DNA of 50,978 nucleotides from a virus: the IMG/VR virus record IMGVR_UViG_3300023223_000589, positions 1 through 50,978 of that record, one strand, 5' to 3'. Under the pieces are notes generated by a model. The model searched no databases and was not told where the DNA came from. It worked only from the letters and a program-made list of their open reading frames with translations. Positions 6,924 through 15,789 of the stretch are shown piece after piece. The translations under genes and the position numbers were made by a program. Within the stretch, counting starts at the first letter, position 1, and every line of letters begins with the position of its first letter.

Positions 6924-8126
6924 ATGTTTTTACTAGAAAAAAACTTTGCAAAAATGTTTGTTCCCGCTTATTGCAAGGGTGACCGGGATTATTTGGCGGC
7001 ATTACCAGAGATTGAAATATTTGAGCATCCCGACCCTTCCGATAGGGACGAAAAGCGCAATGTAAGAATAAGTAACGGCATTGCGACCATTAATATATTA
7101 GGTGTTTTAGGCGATGGAATCCCTAGTTGGATGTCTCATACCAGTTATGTAAGCATCGTCGAGGGGATTCGTATTGCCGAGGCGGACGAAAGCGTAGAGG
7201 AAATATTTTTTAACGCAGACGGACCAGGCGGCTTTGTTTCTGGTTGGATGCCGGCGGCGTTGGCCATTGCCAATACCACCAAGCCAACAACCGCAATAGT
7301 TGGAAATATGGCTGCAAGCGCAACATGGATGCTGATTGCCATGGCAGATAAGATTATTGCCAGGGATAATTTAACCTCTATCGGAAGTATTGGCGTAGCC
7401 GCTGAATATATGGACCTAACAAGAATGTTTCAGGATATGGGCATTGATATTCATACATTTACAAATGATGAATCCAAAGACAAAAGGCCTGATCTTTCCA
7501 CCGTGTCAGGGCGCCAAGTTATCCAAGATGGCATCAATGATGTGTACCATGAAATTGAAGCATTAATTGCTCAGGGTCGAGGGGTCACGATAGATTTTTT
7601 AAGGGAAAATTTCGGAGCTGGCAGAGTGATGCTTGCAAAAGATGCTCTATCGGCTAAAATGGTAGATGAAATTAAGCAAAAGGCAATGTTGTCAGACGGT
7701 CGAACATTAGAAACCGAAGATATAACACAGGAGAACGAAGAAATGGAAATCATTAAGAACATCCAAGATTTAAAAGCCGCTCACCCTTCACTTTGTGAAG
7801 AGCTTTCAAAGGCCTCGGCTTCTGATGCTTATACAAAAGGCCTTGAGGAAGGTAAGACCGCTGAAAAGAAACGTGTTAATGATTGGGCTGTCTTTGCTGA
7901 AGTTGAGACTGAGGCCGTTATCGCCGGTATTAAAGGTGATGAGGAAATTGCCGGTTCAACTACTGCTATTTATGCCGCTAAAAAAGTACAACAAGATACT
8001 CTCAAAAAAATGTCTGATGAAAATGGCCCAGATGTTGACACAGGCACAGTTAAAGACGATGAAATCCAGACGCAAAAAGATGCTGATTTTGAAGCCGCTC
8101 TTGATGCCGAACTAGCGAAGAAGTAA
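6924..8126 (+). CDS. S49/ClpP-like head maturation protease with scaffold domain (lambda gpC/Nu3 type)
   Basis: 400 aa. Residues about 45-250 form a SppA-type serine protease: GPGGFVSGW, then GNMAASATWM with the likely nucleophile S132, then LTSIGSIGVAAEYMDL. The C-terminal 127 residues are helical and charged, as expected of a scaffold. Codon 274 is an internal ATG (7743) with AGGAG nine bases upstream, so a separate scaffold is probably made from the same frame, as with lambda Nu3. The protease cuts portal, scaffold and itself during procapsid maturation. Confidence 0.9.
   Translation: MFLLEKNFAKMFVPAYCKGDRDYLAALPEIEIFEHPDPSDRDEKRNVRISNGIATINILGVLGDGIPSWMSHTSYVSIVEGIRIAEADESVEEIFFNADGPGGFVSGWMPAALAIANTTKPTTAIVGNMAASATWMLIAMADKIIARDNLTSIGSIGVAAEYMDLTRMFQDMGIDIHTFTNDESKDKRPDLSTVSGRQVIQDGINDVYHEIEALIAQGRGVTIDFLRENFGAGRVMLAKDALSAKMVDEIKQKAMLSDGRTLETEDITQENEEMEIIKNIQDLKAAHPSLCEELSKASASDAYTKGLEEGKTAEKKRVNDWAVFAEVETEAVIAGIKGDEEIAGSTTAIYAAKKVQQDTLKKMSDENGPDVDTGTVKDDEIQTQKDADFEAALDAELAKK
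7743..8126 (+). CDS. Nested scaffold protein (Nu3-like), internal start
   Basis: In-frame internal ATG at 7743 preceded by AGGAG at 7729-7733 with 9-bp spacing, giving a 127-aa protein identical to the protease C-terminus. It is rich in Ala, Glu, Lys and Asp and predicted mainly helical. In lambda the scaffold gene is nested in the protease gene in just this way. The ribosome-binding site is seen; separate expression is inferred. Confidence 0.7.
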   Translation: MEIIKNIQDLKAAHPSLCEELSKASASDAYTKGLEEGKTAEKKRVNDWAVFAEVETEAVIAGIKGDEEIAGSTTAIYAAKKVQQDTLKKMSDENGPDVDTGTVKDDEIQTQKDADFEAALDAELAKK

Positions 8127-8137
8127 GGAGCTAAGAA

Positions 8138-8548
8138 ATGGCTAATCCAAATATTTTAAATATTGATCATAGACAACTTCCAGCGGGTGATAATCGTTGG
8201 ATTGATGTTACTTTAGCGCAAGGCGAATCGGTTGTTAAAAATCAGGCCCTTGGCATTGAAACCTCTGGTCGTGAATGGGCCGCTTTGCAAAGCGCCGCTT
8301 CAGATGGTTCCCAGCTAATCCGTGGTTTTGCCGCTGAAACAGTGGACGCCACTGCCGCCCCCCTAACAATTCGTGTTTTGATTGAAGGTGATGTTGATGA
8401 TTCTCAGATCATTTTCGATGGATCAGATACTCTCACAACCGTTCCAGCACTTCCAACCGGTCAAACAGATGATTATTTTACTCAATTGCGTGACTATGGA
8501 ATGTTTGCCAAAACTCTCAAAGATCACTATATCCAAGATAATCAGTAA
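8138..8548 (+). CDS. Head decoration protein (gpD-like)
   Basis: 136 aa lying between protease and major capsid protein, the lambda D position. The middle (GESVVKNQALGIETS, then IRGFAAETVDATA, then IRVLIEGDV) is the typical pattern of the head decoration family that trimerises on the capsid surface and stabilises the filled head. A GGAG ribosome-binding site precedes the ATG. Confidence 0.85.
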   Translation: MANPNILNIDHRQLPAGDNRWIDVTLAQGESVVKNQALGIETSGREWAALQSAASDGSQLIRGFAAETVDATAAPLTIRVLIEGDVDDSQIIFDGSDTLTTVPALPTGQTDDYFTQLRDYGMFAKTLKDHYIQDNQ

Positions 8549-8570
8549 TTAAGAAGGAAAGAAGAAGAAA

Positions 8571-9626
8571 ATGACAATAAACACTATTCTTACTCGAAAA
8601 GCTGTAGAGACATACGAAGATAGGGTTGTCCCTACAAATTTCTTTACTTCTATGTATGGCCGTAAAACGCCTACAGAACAACTTATTCTTAGTTACGATA
8701 TCAAACGTAAGTTGGAACGGGTTGCGGTTGACGTGGCGCCTGGAACTGGCCCTAAAAACATCCGTAAACTAGAACCGTTTACAAACAAAGAATATCAGGC
8801 CCCGGCATATGATGAGGCTTTTGAATTCAATGCAAACGAGTTTAAAAAACGTGCGTTCGGTCAAACTTCATATACACCAATTCAAAAAGCTGCAAGGTTT
8901 ATTGAGTTTGTTAATAAGAGTTGGAATGAAAGTACTGAGATGATTGAAAGGGCTATTGAGCTTCAGTGCGTGAATGCTTTGCTTGATGGTAAATTGACCC
9001 TTTCAAATGGTGATGAGATCGATTTTAATCAAAAATCCTCACACCAAATCACCGGCACAGATTGGACCATTGTCGGAAATAATATTCTTGCAAACCTTCA
9101 GACCGGATTAGACCTTATCCGCTCTGATGGAAAAGGCACTGGCGATGTTTTTGTTGGTGGCAAGTCTATGATCGAAGGTATTTTGTCTAATACTACCATT
9201 AAAGATCGTGCCGATATTCGCCGCATTGATTCCGTCAACATTAGTAGACCAGCTTTTAACGATGCCGGCGCTGCATTTCACGGCCTTTTAACGGTGGGAT
9301 CTTATACCATTGAGCTTTGGAGTTATCCGCAGTCTTACGAGGATGCTGCAGATGCCACTCAGGATTATTTAGGCGATAAACAATCTATTCTTATGGACAG
9401 TCGTGCGAGAATGGATTTGAATTTCACTGGTATTGATCGTTTTACAAGCGGTAACGTGGAAGGAACAATGTTGGCGGGAATCCCACTGGTAGAATCAAGT
9501 ATGGTCGAGTTTTTCCCATATTCTGTAATGGATAAATACGGGTTTAACATCCAAACTGGCGTTGAGAGCCACCCTTTGGCCGTACCTGTTGCAATTGATA
9601 AAGTCGTTGTTATTACCTCTGATTAA
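8571..9626 (+). CDS. Major capsid protein (lambda gpE family)
   Basis: 351 aa, close to lambda gpE (341 aa). Features include an N-terminal region with VVPTNFF, FEFNANEFKKRAFGQ, a central DVFVGGKSMIEGIL segment and the conserved SYPQSYEDAADATQDYLGDK stretch, which belongs to the phage major capsid protein E family. It has a strong purine-rich site (AAGGAAAGAAGAAGAAA) before the ATG, as expected for the most abundant virion protein. Confidence 0.92.
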   Translation: MTINTILTRKAVETYEDRVVPTNFFTSMYGRKTPTEQLILSYDIKRKLERVAVDVAPGTGPKNIRKLEPFTNKEYQAPAYDEAFEFNANEFKKRAFGQTSYTPIQKAARFIEFVNKSWNESTEMIERAIELQCVNALLDGKLTLSNGDEIDFNQKSSHQITGTDWTIVGNNILANLQTGLDLIRSDGKGTGDVFVGGKSMIEGILSNTTIKDRADIRRIDSVNISRPAFNDAGAAFHGLLTVGSYTIELWSYPQSYEDAADATQDYLGDKQSILMDSRARMDLNFTGIDRFTSGNVEGTMLAGIPLVESSMVEFFPYSVMDKYGFNIQTGVESHPLAVPVAIDKVVVITSD

Positions 9627-9636
9627 GAAAGTAATT

Positions 9637-9885
9637 ATGAATTCAAAAACTTTTAAAATTATTAAGAATACAAAGATAACCACACGAAACGGTGTTGCCT
9701 CCATGGGTGACACCGTTAATTCTGGTGATGTTGTCAACCCCGGCTGTCTGCCAGGTATGCTAAAAAATAAAGAGATCGAAGAAGTCAAAAAAGCTGACAC
9801 AAAGATTTCTGAAAAGAAGGCTGAAACCACCACTGTCAAGAAAACCAAAAAGAAAGCTTCAAAAAAGCCTGAAGATTCTGAGTAA
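9637..9885 (+). CDS. Small head-region protein, lysine-rich tail
   Basis: 82 aa from ATG 9637; the frame is open further upstream into the capsid gene, but this ATG lies just after the capsid stop. The N-terminal half has a compact beta-like pattern (FKIIKNTKITTRNGVASMG). The C-terminal half is a basic tail of Lys, Thr and Ala. It sits in the lambda FI position, between capsid and connector genes, but I see no clear similarity to gpFI. Structural role inferred from position only. Confidence 0.6.
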   Translation: MNSKTFKIIKNTKITTRNGVASMGDTVNSGDVVNPGCLPGMLKNKEIEEVKKADTKISEKKAETTTVKKTKKKASKKPEDSE

Positions 9886-9890
9886 GTAAG

Positions 9891-10241
9891 ATGGTTGGCG
9901 AGTTGAGAGCCCAGGCGATTGTTGACCTGAAACAGACGATCCAATCAGAGTTTGGCCAAAACATAAGAATTGCTACTGATCAACAAGATTCAGAATTTCA
10001 AACTTTTATAGGCAACTCAAACGATATCTACACAGCCATTGACCCAGAAACTAACCAGATAATCACGGGTCGAAGCGTTCACGCTGTTTTTGTTTTAAAG
10101 GAAGTCCAAGACTTTTTTGATACATTACCTAAAAAGAAATGGCGGGTACAGTTTATTGATATTTCCCCGGGTGAATTTGCAGTAAAAGAAATCAGACCCG
10201 ATGCCTCTTTAGGCGTTCTTGTACTGATCATAGGTAATTAA
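9891..10241 (+). CDS. Head-tail connector / neck protein candidate
   Basis: 116 aa, directly after the head genes and one base before the next gene. An N-terminal helix (LRAQAIVDLKQTIQSEFG) is followed by beta-rich sequence with a C-terminal hydrophobic strand (GVLVLIIG). Size, fold pattern and place suit gpFII-like connector proteins that close the portal to the tail. Sequence similarity is not clear enough to name a family. Confidence 0.5.
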   Translation: MVGELRAQAIVDLKQTIQSEFGQNIRIATDQQDSEFQTFIGNSNDIYTAIDPETNQIITGRSVHAVFVLKEVQDFFDTLPKKKWRVQFIDISPGEFAVKEIRPDASLGVLVLIIGN

Positions 10242-10242
10242 T

Positions 10243-11265
10243 ATGGTAGATGATCCTATTCCCTATCTACCCAAATCAAATTTAGAAATAATACTTGATC
10301 AGATTGTTGACATTTTGCAATTTGAAGCCGCCAATCAAATTACGCAGGGGAACGAATTGGCAAAGGCTAAGGGAACTTTAACTTTAGATACTCAACCCTT
10401 AAACGGTGATGATTTCACAGTAGGAGCAAAGCCTTATACCTTAGAGGACACGTTAACAAATGTTGATGGACACATAAAAAGAGGCGTTGATTTGGCCGCT
10501 ACCCAGGCAAATATAATAGCCGCCTTTGATTTAAGTGGGGTTGCTGGCACTGATTACGCTACCCTAATGACGGCGAACACGGATGTAGATATTGAGGCAT
10601 TTAAGACTGACCAGGCTGTTTTAGCGGCTAAATTGTCAGGCGTGGACGGGAATGCCATTGCAACCACTTCAAATTTCACAGAGCCAACAAATAAATTTGA
10701 CGCTCTTACTTTGGGAACCACTCAAACCGGTTTTGAATACGATGCTTCAGAAGATGATTTTTCAGTCGTAAAGGAATTACATACAAGAATTTCAGAGCAT
10801 GATTTTAAACAGAGCGCCAACGGTTTAAATAAGACCCTTGTAAATGTGTATTTTATGACCAGTGACACAGACCCAAAAACTCAGAAGGTGGGCAAGGTTT
10901 TTAAGCCCGATTTTCATATAGATTGTTACGCCAAAAGGCCTACGGATGATAACGATGAGGGCTTAACAAAGGCAAGTTTGAAGGTTCATAGAACAATGAT
11001 GCAAGTATCAAGAATTTTATATGATCCCAGATATGAAAGATTAGGGATTTCATATAGGGATTCTAACAATGAACTGGTACAATTTATACAGAAGCGCAGC
11101 ATAACCTCACTCCAAAAGTTTCAACCAGAAGAAGCCGCTGGAGCCGTTGAAAATATTATAGCGGTTAGGGTTGTTTTGCACGTTGAGTTAGTAGAAACAT
11201 TAAGTGATATACCCGGGAACGATCTAGAATTAGTGAATTCTCTGGTTACAGCAGAAACCCAATAA
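10243..11265 (+). CDS. Tail terminator-like protein with inserted beta domain
   Basis: 340 aa. Residues 1-42 and about 165-340 look like one phage neck/tail protein (C-terminal VRVVLHVELVETL) in the Mu gp37-like tail-terminator slot before the sheath. Residues 43-163 are a separate beta-rich domain beginning GTLTLDT, with DLAATQANIIAAFDLSG and ending LTLGTTQ. The same domain occurs in the next gene product (sheath residues 111-230). The domain is a type found in many phage surface proteins. The core assignment is from position. Confidence 0.55.
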   Translation: MVDDPIPYLPKSNLEIILDQIVDILQFEAANQITQGNELAKAKGTLTLDTQPLNGDDFTVGAKPYTLEDTLTNVDGHIKRGVDLAATQANIIAAFDLSGVAGTDYATLMTANTDVDIEAFKTDQAVLAAKLSGVDGNAIATTSNFTEPTNKFDALTLGTTQTGFEYDASEDDFSVVKELHTRISEHDFKQSANGLNKTLVNVYFMTSDTDPKTQKVGKVFKPDFHIDCYAKRPTDDNDEGLTKASLKVHRTMMQVSRILYDPRYERLGISYRDSNNELVQFIQKRSITSLQKFQPEEAAGAVENIIAVRVVLHVELVETLSDIPGNDLELVNSLVTAETQ

Positions 11266-11277
11266 CGGAGGTTTAAA

Positions 11278-13140
11278 ATGGTTGGAATTAGTCAAGCTTT
11301 CCCAAACAACAGCACTGCTTCAGGAACAGGCATTAAGACAAACAATGCGCAGTTTGCACAATTGCCGTCGGTTTTACCGGTTAGAGTTGCCCTTTTGGGT
11401 CAACATGGAACAGGTGTAATTCCCGCCAATAATGGTTTTGAATACGATAAGCCTAAAGCGATAACAAGCCCCGAAGACGCCGCCGCAATTTTTGGATTTG
11501 GTAGCCCTATACATATTGCCGCAAGAGTTCTTTATAACTCAAAAAACAGCATTGCAAATATTCCGCTTGATGTTTTTGCCATTAAAGAATCTGATACGGG
11601 TAAATCTAAAGGTACTTTGACTCTAGATACTAATCCGGCTGATGCCAAAACAATGACAGTTGACGCCAAGGTTTATATTTTTAAAACAACCCCAACCGTT
11701 GACGGTGACATTCAAATAGGCGTTGACATAGCCGCAACCCAAGCAAATCTTGTAGCCGCTTTTGATTTAAGTGGTGTGGCTGGTGTGCAATATGCCCCCG
11801 CTATGTCAGCTCACCCCACGGTAGACATAGCCGCTTTTATTGGTGACGATGCAATTTTGACAGCAAAAAACAGTGGAGTGGCCGGTGATGCTATTGCCAC
11901 TACGGACACATTCACAGCCGGAGCAAATGGATTTGATGCGGTCACTTTGGGAACCACCCAAGCCGGCGCAAATACAACTTCCGCCGGTGCCGTTGCATTC
12001 GTTGGAACACAGACACAAAATGCAAGCTACACTTTGACAATCGGAAGTGAGCAAATACCTTTTACTCTTGTAAAGGATACAACCGCCACAGAAGCCGCCA
12101 CTTTAGTAAAATCTTTAATTGATGGTTTGGCAAGGCTCCCCGTAACGGCTGGAACCATTGCCGCCGATTCAATCCCTCTTACTGCCAGGTGGGCCGGTCT
12201 TACTGGTGATGAAATTGGAATTGAAATTTCTGGTCTTTCTCAAGGCATCGCCATTATACCTACGGCAATGTCAGGCGGGGCGGGTTCCCCACTTGTTACC
12301 GGGGCTCTGGATAACTTTCAAGAAAAATATACAGTAGTTGTTAATCAATTTGATGACGCCGCAAACCTTAACGCTCTCGAAGCTAAGAACGAAGTTTTTT
12401 GGACGGCGTTAGAATCACGTCCTTTTATAGCTTATTATGGCAGTAAGGAAACAAGCGCCACCGCTGTAATCATAGACACCGATGCCCGTTTAAATGAGCG
12501 TACAAACTCAAAGTTTCCAATCCCAGGAAGCCCAAGTGTGCATATTGAAATAGCTTCCAGTGCTGCCGCTGTTGTGGCCATTACGAGTAATGGTAATCCA
12601 CCGAAACCATATGTTGAAGCTATTGTTTACGGAGTGTTGCCAGGTAATGCTTCAGTAGTACAGTGGACTTATGCAGAGCGTGACCTGATCAACAAGGGCG
12701 GTTGTTCAACATCATTTTTTGATGACGGGGTTATAAGAATAGCTGATTTGCTAACTACTTTTCACCCCGCCGGCGTTGAGAATCCAGGTTATAGATACAA
12801 TGTAGATATAGCCAAGGTGCAATTAATTCAAACCGATCTTAGAAAAGGTTTTGGTGGCCCTAATTGGCAAGGTAAAATTCTCGTTCCTGATGATGCCGCT
12901 GTAACAAACCCTGAAGCAAGAAAGCCAAATTCGGCCAAGGCCTTAGTTTTTGGTTTGATTGATGCTTGGGGAGCTTTAGGGGTCATTGCAGATGTTGATT
13001 TTTCAAAAGACAATACCTTGGCTGAAATTGATCCATCAAATGCGAACCGTTTAAATGTTGTCGTTCCTGTCATCCTTAGTGGAGCGGTACGAATCAGAAG
13101 CATTGATTTAGAATTTAGTACTGAAGTAACAGGAGCTTAA
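11278..13140 (+). CDS. Tail sheath protein (Mu gpL-like)
   Basis: 620 aa, longer than Mu gpL (495 aa) because of an extra domain at residues 111-230. N-terminal LPVRVALLGQHGTG, the middle sheath domain with PLTARWAGLTGDEIGIEI, and the C-terminal part (RPFIAYYGS, then IDAWGALGVIADVD, then VVPVILSGAVRI) match contractile sheath proteins of Mu-type phages. It forms the outer contracting cylinder. An ACGGAGG ribosome-binding site precedes the ATG. Confidence 0.9.
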   Translation: MVGISQAFPNNSTASGTGIKTNNAQFAQLPSVLPVRVALLGQHGTGVIPANNGFEYDKPKAITSPEDAAAIFGFGSPIHIAARVLYNSKNSIANIPLDVFAIKESDTGKSKGTLTLDTNPADAKTMTVDAKVYIFKTTPTVDGDIQIGVDIAATQANLVAAFDLSGVAGVQYAPAMSAHPTVDIAAFIGDDAILTAKNSGVAGDAIATTDTFTAGANGFDAVTLGTTQAGANTTSAGAVAFVGTQTQNASYTLTIGSEQIPFTLVKDTTATEAATLVKSLIDGLARLPVTAGTIAADSIPLTARWAGLTGDEIGIEISGLSQGIAIIPTAMSGGAGSPLVTGALDNFQEKYTVVVNQFDDAANLNALEAKNEVFWTALESRPFIAYYGSKETSATAVIIDTDARLNERTNSKFPIPGSPSVHIEIASSAAAVVAITSNGNPPKPYVEAIVYGVLPGNASVVQWTYAERDLINKGGCSTSFFDDGVIRIADLLTTFHPAGVENPGYRYNVDIAKVQLIQTDLRKGFGGPNWQGKILVPDDAAVTNPEARKPNSAKALVFGLIDAWGALGVIADVDFSKDNTLAEIDPSNANRLNVVVPVILSGAVRIRSIDLEFSTEVTGA

Positions 13141-13142
13141 TT

Positions 13143-13523
13143 ATGGCACAGGTAGGCGGAAGCATAACAGAAATCACTCTTAACGGTCGTCCCTTTAGTG
13201 TTGACGCAGAATCCGACATTGGTAAGAAGCTACAGAAGCACGAAAACGAGCTAAAGGCCAACGGTAATGGTACAACTCGACTTATCAAAAAGAATGTACC
13301 ACAGATGATTGATGGCGTTGCCATAGCTATTGACAATTCTTTAGGGGATTTTGAGTTTTTAAAGGGTCTAAACGATGCTTTTGTTTTGTTTGATATAACT
13401 ATAGCAGAACCGGATGGAAGTTTTTGGGCTGGTCAAGCTCAGATTACAGGAGAATTTAAAACTCAGAGCCAAGAGGCAACTACGGAAGTAACCTTTATGG
13501 GCCAAAATATCAGAAGACAATAA
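13143..13523 (+). CDS. Tail tube protein (Mu gpM-like)
   Basis: 126 aa, following the sheath by two bases. It has the N-terminal GSITEITLNGRPFSVDAES and the central beta pattern with IDNSLGDFEFLKGLND that mark Mu-type tail tube proteins. It polymerises into the inner tube through which DNA passes. High abundance would be expected. Confidence 0.88.
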   Translation: MAQVGGSITEITLNGRPFSVDAESDIGKKLQKHENELKANGNGTTRLIKKNVPQMIDGVAIAIDNSLGDFEFLKGLNDAFVLFDITIAEPDGSFWAGQAQITGEFKTQSQEATTEVTFMGQNIRRQ

Positions 13524-13550
13524 TAAACATAACTTTTTAGGAGAAGTGAT

Positions 13551-13994
13551 ATGGCAGAAAATGAAGGGGCTACAGCCTCAGATAAAATAGATATGGACAT
13601 GGACACAGCCCAAGAAGAATTTGATCGTCTTTGTGTGTCTTGGAACTTGTCAACCGAATATGACGCTGTAGATGCGGAAAGCGTTAGAAGCCTTTTACAA
13701 TACATTCAAAAAGGTGTTTTAGTTGTTGCTACTGGCAAAGGTGAAAAACTTGTTTTACAACACAATCTATTTGAACCACTCACTAAAGACGGCGGTATGC
13801 AACAAATTACATACAAGTATATTATCACTGAGGATATTATGTCTTTAGATAATATAGAAGTTCAAAAAAGCTTTGCTAAAAATGTTGAACTTATTAACGC
13901 TCTATCTGGAACACAAAGAAACCTTGTGAAAAGAATGCACTTGAAAGATCTAAGTATAGGCGGGGCGGTGGGTGCGCTTTTTTTAGTATATTAG
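13551..13994 (+). CDS. Tail assembly chaperone (Mu gp41-like), unshifted form
   Basis: 147 aa between tube and tape measure, the universal place of the tail chaperone. The protein has an acidic N-terminus and a helical C-terminus. Near its end the frame contains T TTT TTA (13979-13985), a classic slippery heptamer, shortly before the TAG at 13992. Strong AGGAG at the start. It binds the tape measure during assembly and is not expected in the virion. Confidence 0.85.
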   Translation: MAENEGATASDKIDMDMDTAQEEFDRLCVSWNLSTEYDAVDAESVRSLLQYIQKGVLVVATGKGEKLVLQHNLFEPLTKDGGMQQITYKYIITEDIMSLDNIEVQKSFAKNVELINALSGTQRNLVKRMHLKDLSIGGAVGALFLVY

Positions 13995-14170
13995 CCTGTA
14001 GGGATTGGAAGAAAAATTTAGTAAGTCTGATTTCCGCCGGCTTTACAAACATAGAACAACTCGAAAAGCTTAACGTTTTTAAGTTGCAACAATGGGCGGA
14101 TTTAGTTGAACAAGCCTCAGTAAATAACAAGGTTCAACTGCAGAAGATGATGGATAAAACAGATGGCTAG
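13551..14170 (+). CDS. Tail assembly chaperone, -1 frameshifted form
   Basis: A -1 slip on T TTT TTA at 13979-13985 continues translation as SILACRDWKKNLVSLISAGF and onwards to TAG 14168-14170, giving about 206 aa. The -1 frame is open from the slip to this stop and has no start signal of its own. It overlaps the tape measure start (14163). The same arrangement is known in lambda gpG/gpGT and Mu gp41/gp41'. The slip site and open frame are seen directly; shifting efficiency is not known. Confidence 0.82.
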
Positions 14171-15788
14171 AAATCTGGCGGTTGCTACTGAGTTTCGGGG
14201 TTTTGACAAGATGTCAAAGCCTCTTAGAAATATCACTAGTAAACTAGATAAGATTGACCGCCGCCTAAGAAGAGTCCAAAAAACATCTAAAAGAACTTCA
14301 TCAAGCGTAGCCGCTTCATTTGGAAAAATGGCCGTGGGGATAGGTGGTTTTCTACTGGCATTCAGGGGTTTTAGGCTGGTCAAAGATGGCCTTTTAACCA
14401 CTACAAAAGCCGCTTCAGATTTATTCGAAGAACAGATGAAGCTTAATACGGTTTTTGAGAATGTTAAAGAGCCGGCAAATGCAATGCGGGATAATCTCGT
14501 AAGTGCGTATAATTTTTCCAAAAAAGAAGCTACTCAATTATTAGCTGCAACCGGTGATTTGTTGGTTGGTTTTGGCTTTCAAGAAGATAAGGCCTTAGAA
14601 TTATCTGGGGCGGTTCAGACATTAGCGGCTGACCTAGTGTCTTTTGGTAATATTGAAGGGGGCGTTGAACGTGCTTCTCGCTCATTGACCAAGGCCTTGT
14701 TTGGCGAGGTTGAATCTGCCAAATTATTAGGCATTGTCATAAAGCAAGATGAGGTAAATAGTATTTTGGCCGCTAAGGGACAGAAAAAATTGACCGGCCA
14801 AGCATTATTAGCGGCTCAGGCCCAGGCTAGATTTGACATAGCTTTAAGACAATCTTCTAAAGCTATTGGTGACGTAGCTAGAAACCAAGGAACTTACGCT
14901 TCAAATGTCCGGTTAATGGAATCAAGAATGTCTGATTTTTCCGCTGAAATTGGCGAAGCATTTTTGCCAGTTATGAATGTTCTTTTAGCAAGATTCATCC
15001 AAGGCGCCCAATTTATAGGTAAATTTGCCAAGGAAAATAAAAAGGCTATATCAAACGCTTTTATTACAGGCCTTCAATTTGCCATTAAAGGATTTGGCTT
15101 ATTAATCAGATTTGGCGGCGGTCTTGCTTTGACCTTTAAAGCGGTTCAATCAATATTTAGTAAATTTATATCGTTGGGTGTTGGCGGCGTTTCATTATTA
15201 CTAGAAACTTTTAGCGGTCTTGGCAACGGTGTGGCCACCGTTTTCGGATTCATCCAAAAGACAATAACCACCGTTTTAGGGGGGATACTGGGCGCCGCCT
15301 CAACGGTTGCCGGGGTGTTTGACGATGAATTGGCAGACTCTATAGATGCAGCCCAAAAGAAAATCGATTCATTTTCAGCCGATGACTTTTCAGCCGCTTT
15401 TAAAGAGATTCAAAACGGCGCCTTGTCAACATCTAAAGACTTGGATAAATTTAATAAGGCCTCAGAGGCGGTGCGTTCTGGTTATGAAAAAGATATTCAA
15501 TCTATCGAGGTCAATACAATGATGGCCCAAAATGCTGTGGATAGATTTGCCAACAACCTTGATTCTGTAAGAAATCAAACCGTTAATGATATTCAAGCAA
15601 ATAAGACCGTTATTCAACCGGACCAAACTGACCCCGTGGGAAATTCCACCCCTTCCGCCGCAATCATTGGATCAGCTCAGATACAGGGCCAAATAGATGT
15701 TAACTTTAATAACAAGCCTGATAACGTGGATGTTGTAAGGCCTTCAGGAAACCCCGATTCAGGTTTAGTTTTAGGCGGGAGCGGTTGA
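14163..15788 (+). CDS. Tail tape measure protein
   Basis: 541 aa, the longest protein of the tail core. It has a basic coiled N-terminus, hydrophobic/glycine segments (KMAVGIGGFLLAFRGF; IKGFGLLIRFGGGLAL; TVLGGILGAASTVAGVF), and a middle with EVNSILAAKGQKKLTGQALLA and RLMESRMSDFSAEIGEAFLP, typical of phage tape measures. It sets tail length, which would be short to moderate given its size (Mu has roughly 700 aa). The start overlaps the frameshifted chaperone. Confidence 0.9.
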   Translation: MARNLAVATEFRGFDKMSKPLRNITSKLDKIDRRLRRVQKTSKRTSSSVAASFGKMAVGIGGFLLAFRGFRLVKDGLLTTTKAASDLFEEQMKLNTVFENVKEPANAMRDNLVSAYNFSKKEATQLLAATGDLLVGFGFQEDKALELSGAVQTLAADLVSFGNIEGGVERASRSLTKALFGEVESAKLLGIVIKQDEVNSILAAKGQKKLTGQALLAAQAQARFDIALRQSSKAIGDVARNQGTYASNVRLMESRMSDFSAEIGEAFLPVMNVLLARFIQGAQFIGKFAKENKKAISNAFITGLQFAIKGFGLLIRFGGGLALTFKAVQSIFSKFISLGVGGVSLLLETFSGLGNGVATVFGFIQKTITTVLGGILGAASTVAGVFDDELADSIDAAQKKIDSFSADDFSAAFKEIQNGALSTSKDLDKFNKASEAVRSGYEKDIQSIEVNTMMAQNAVDRFANNLDSVRNQTVNDIQANKTVIQPDQTDPVGNSTPSAAIIGSAQIQGQIDVNFNNKPDNVDVVRPSGNPDSGLVLGGSG

Positions 15789-15789
15789 T

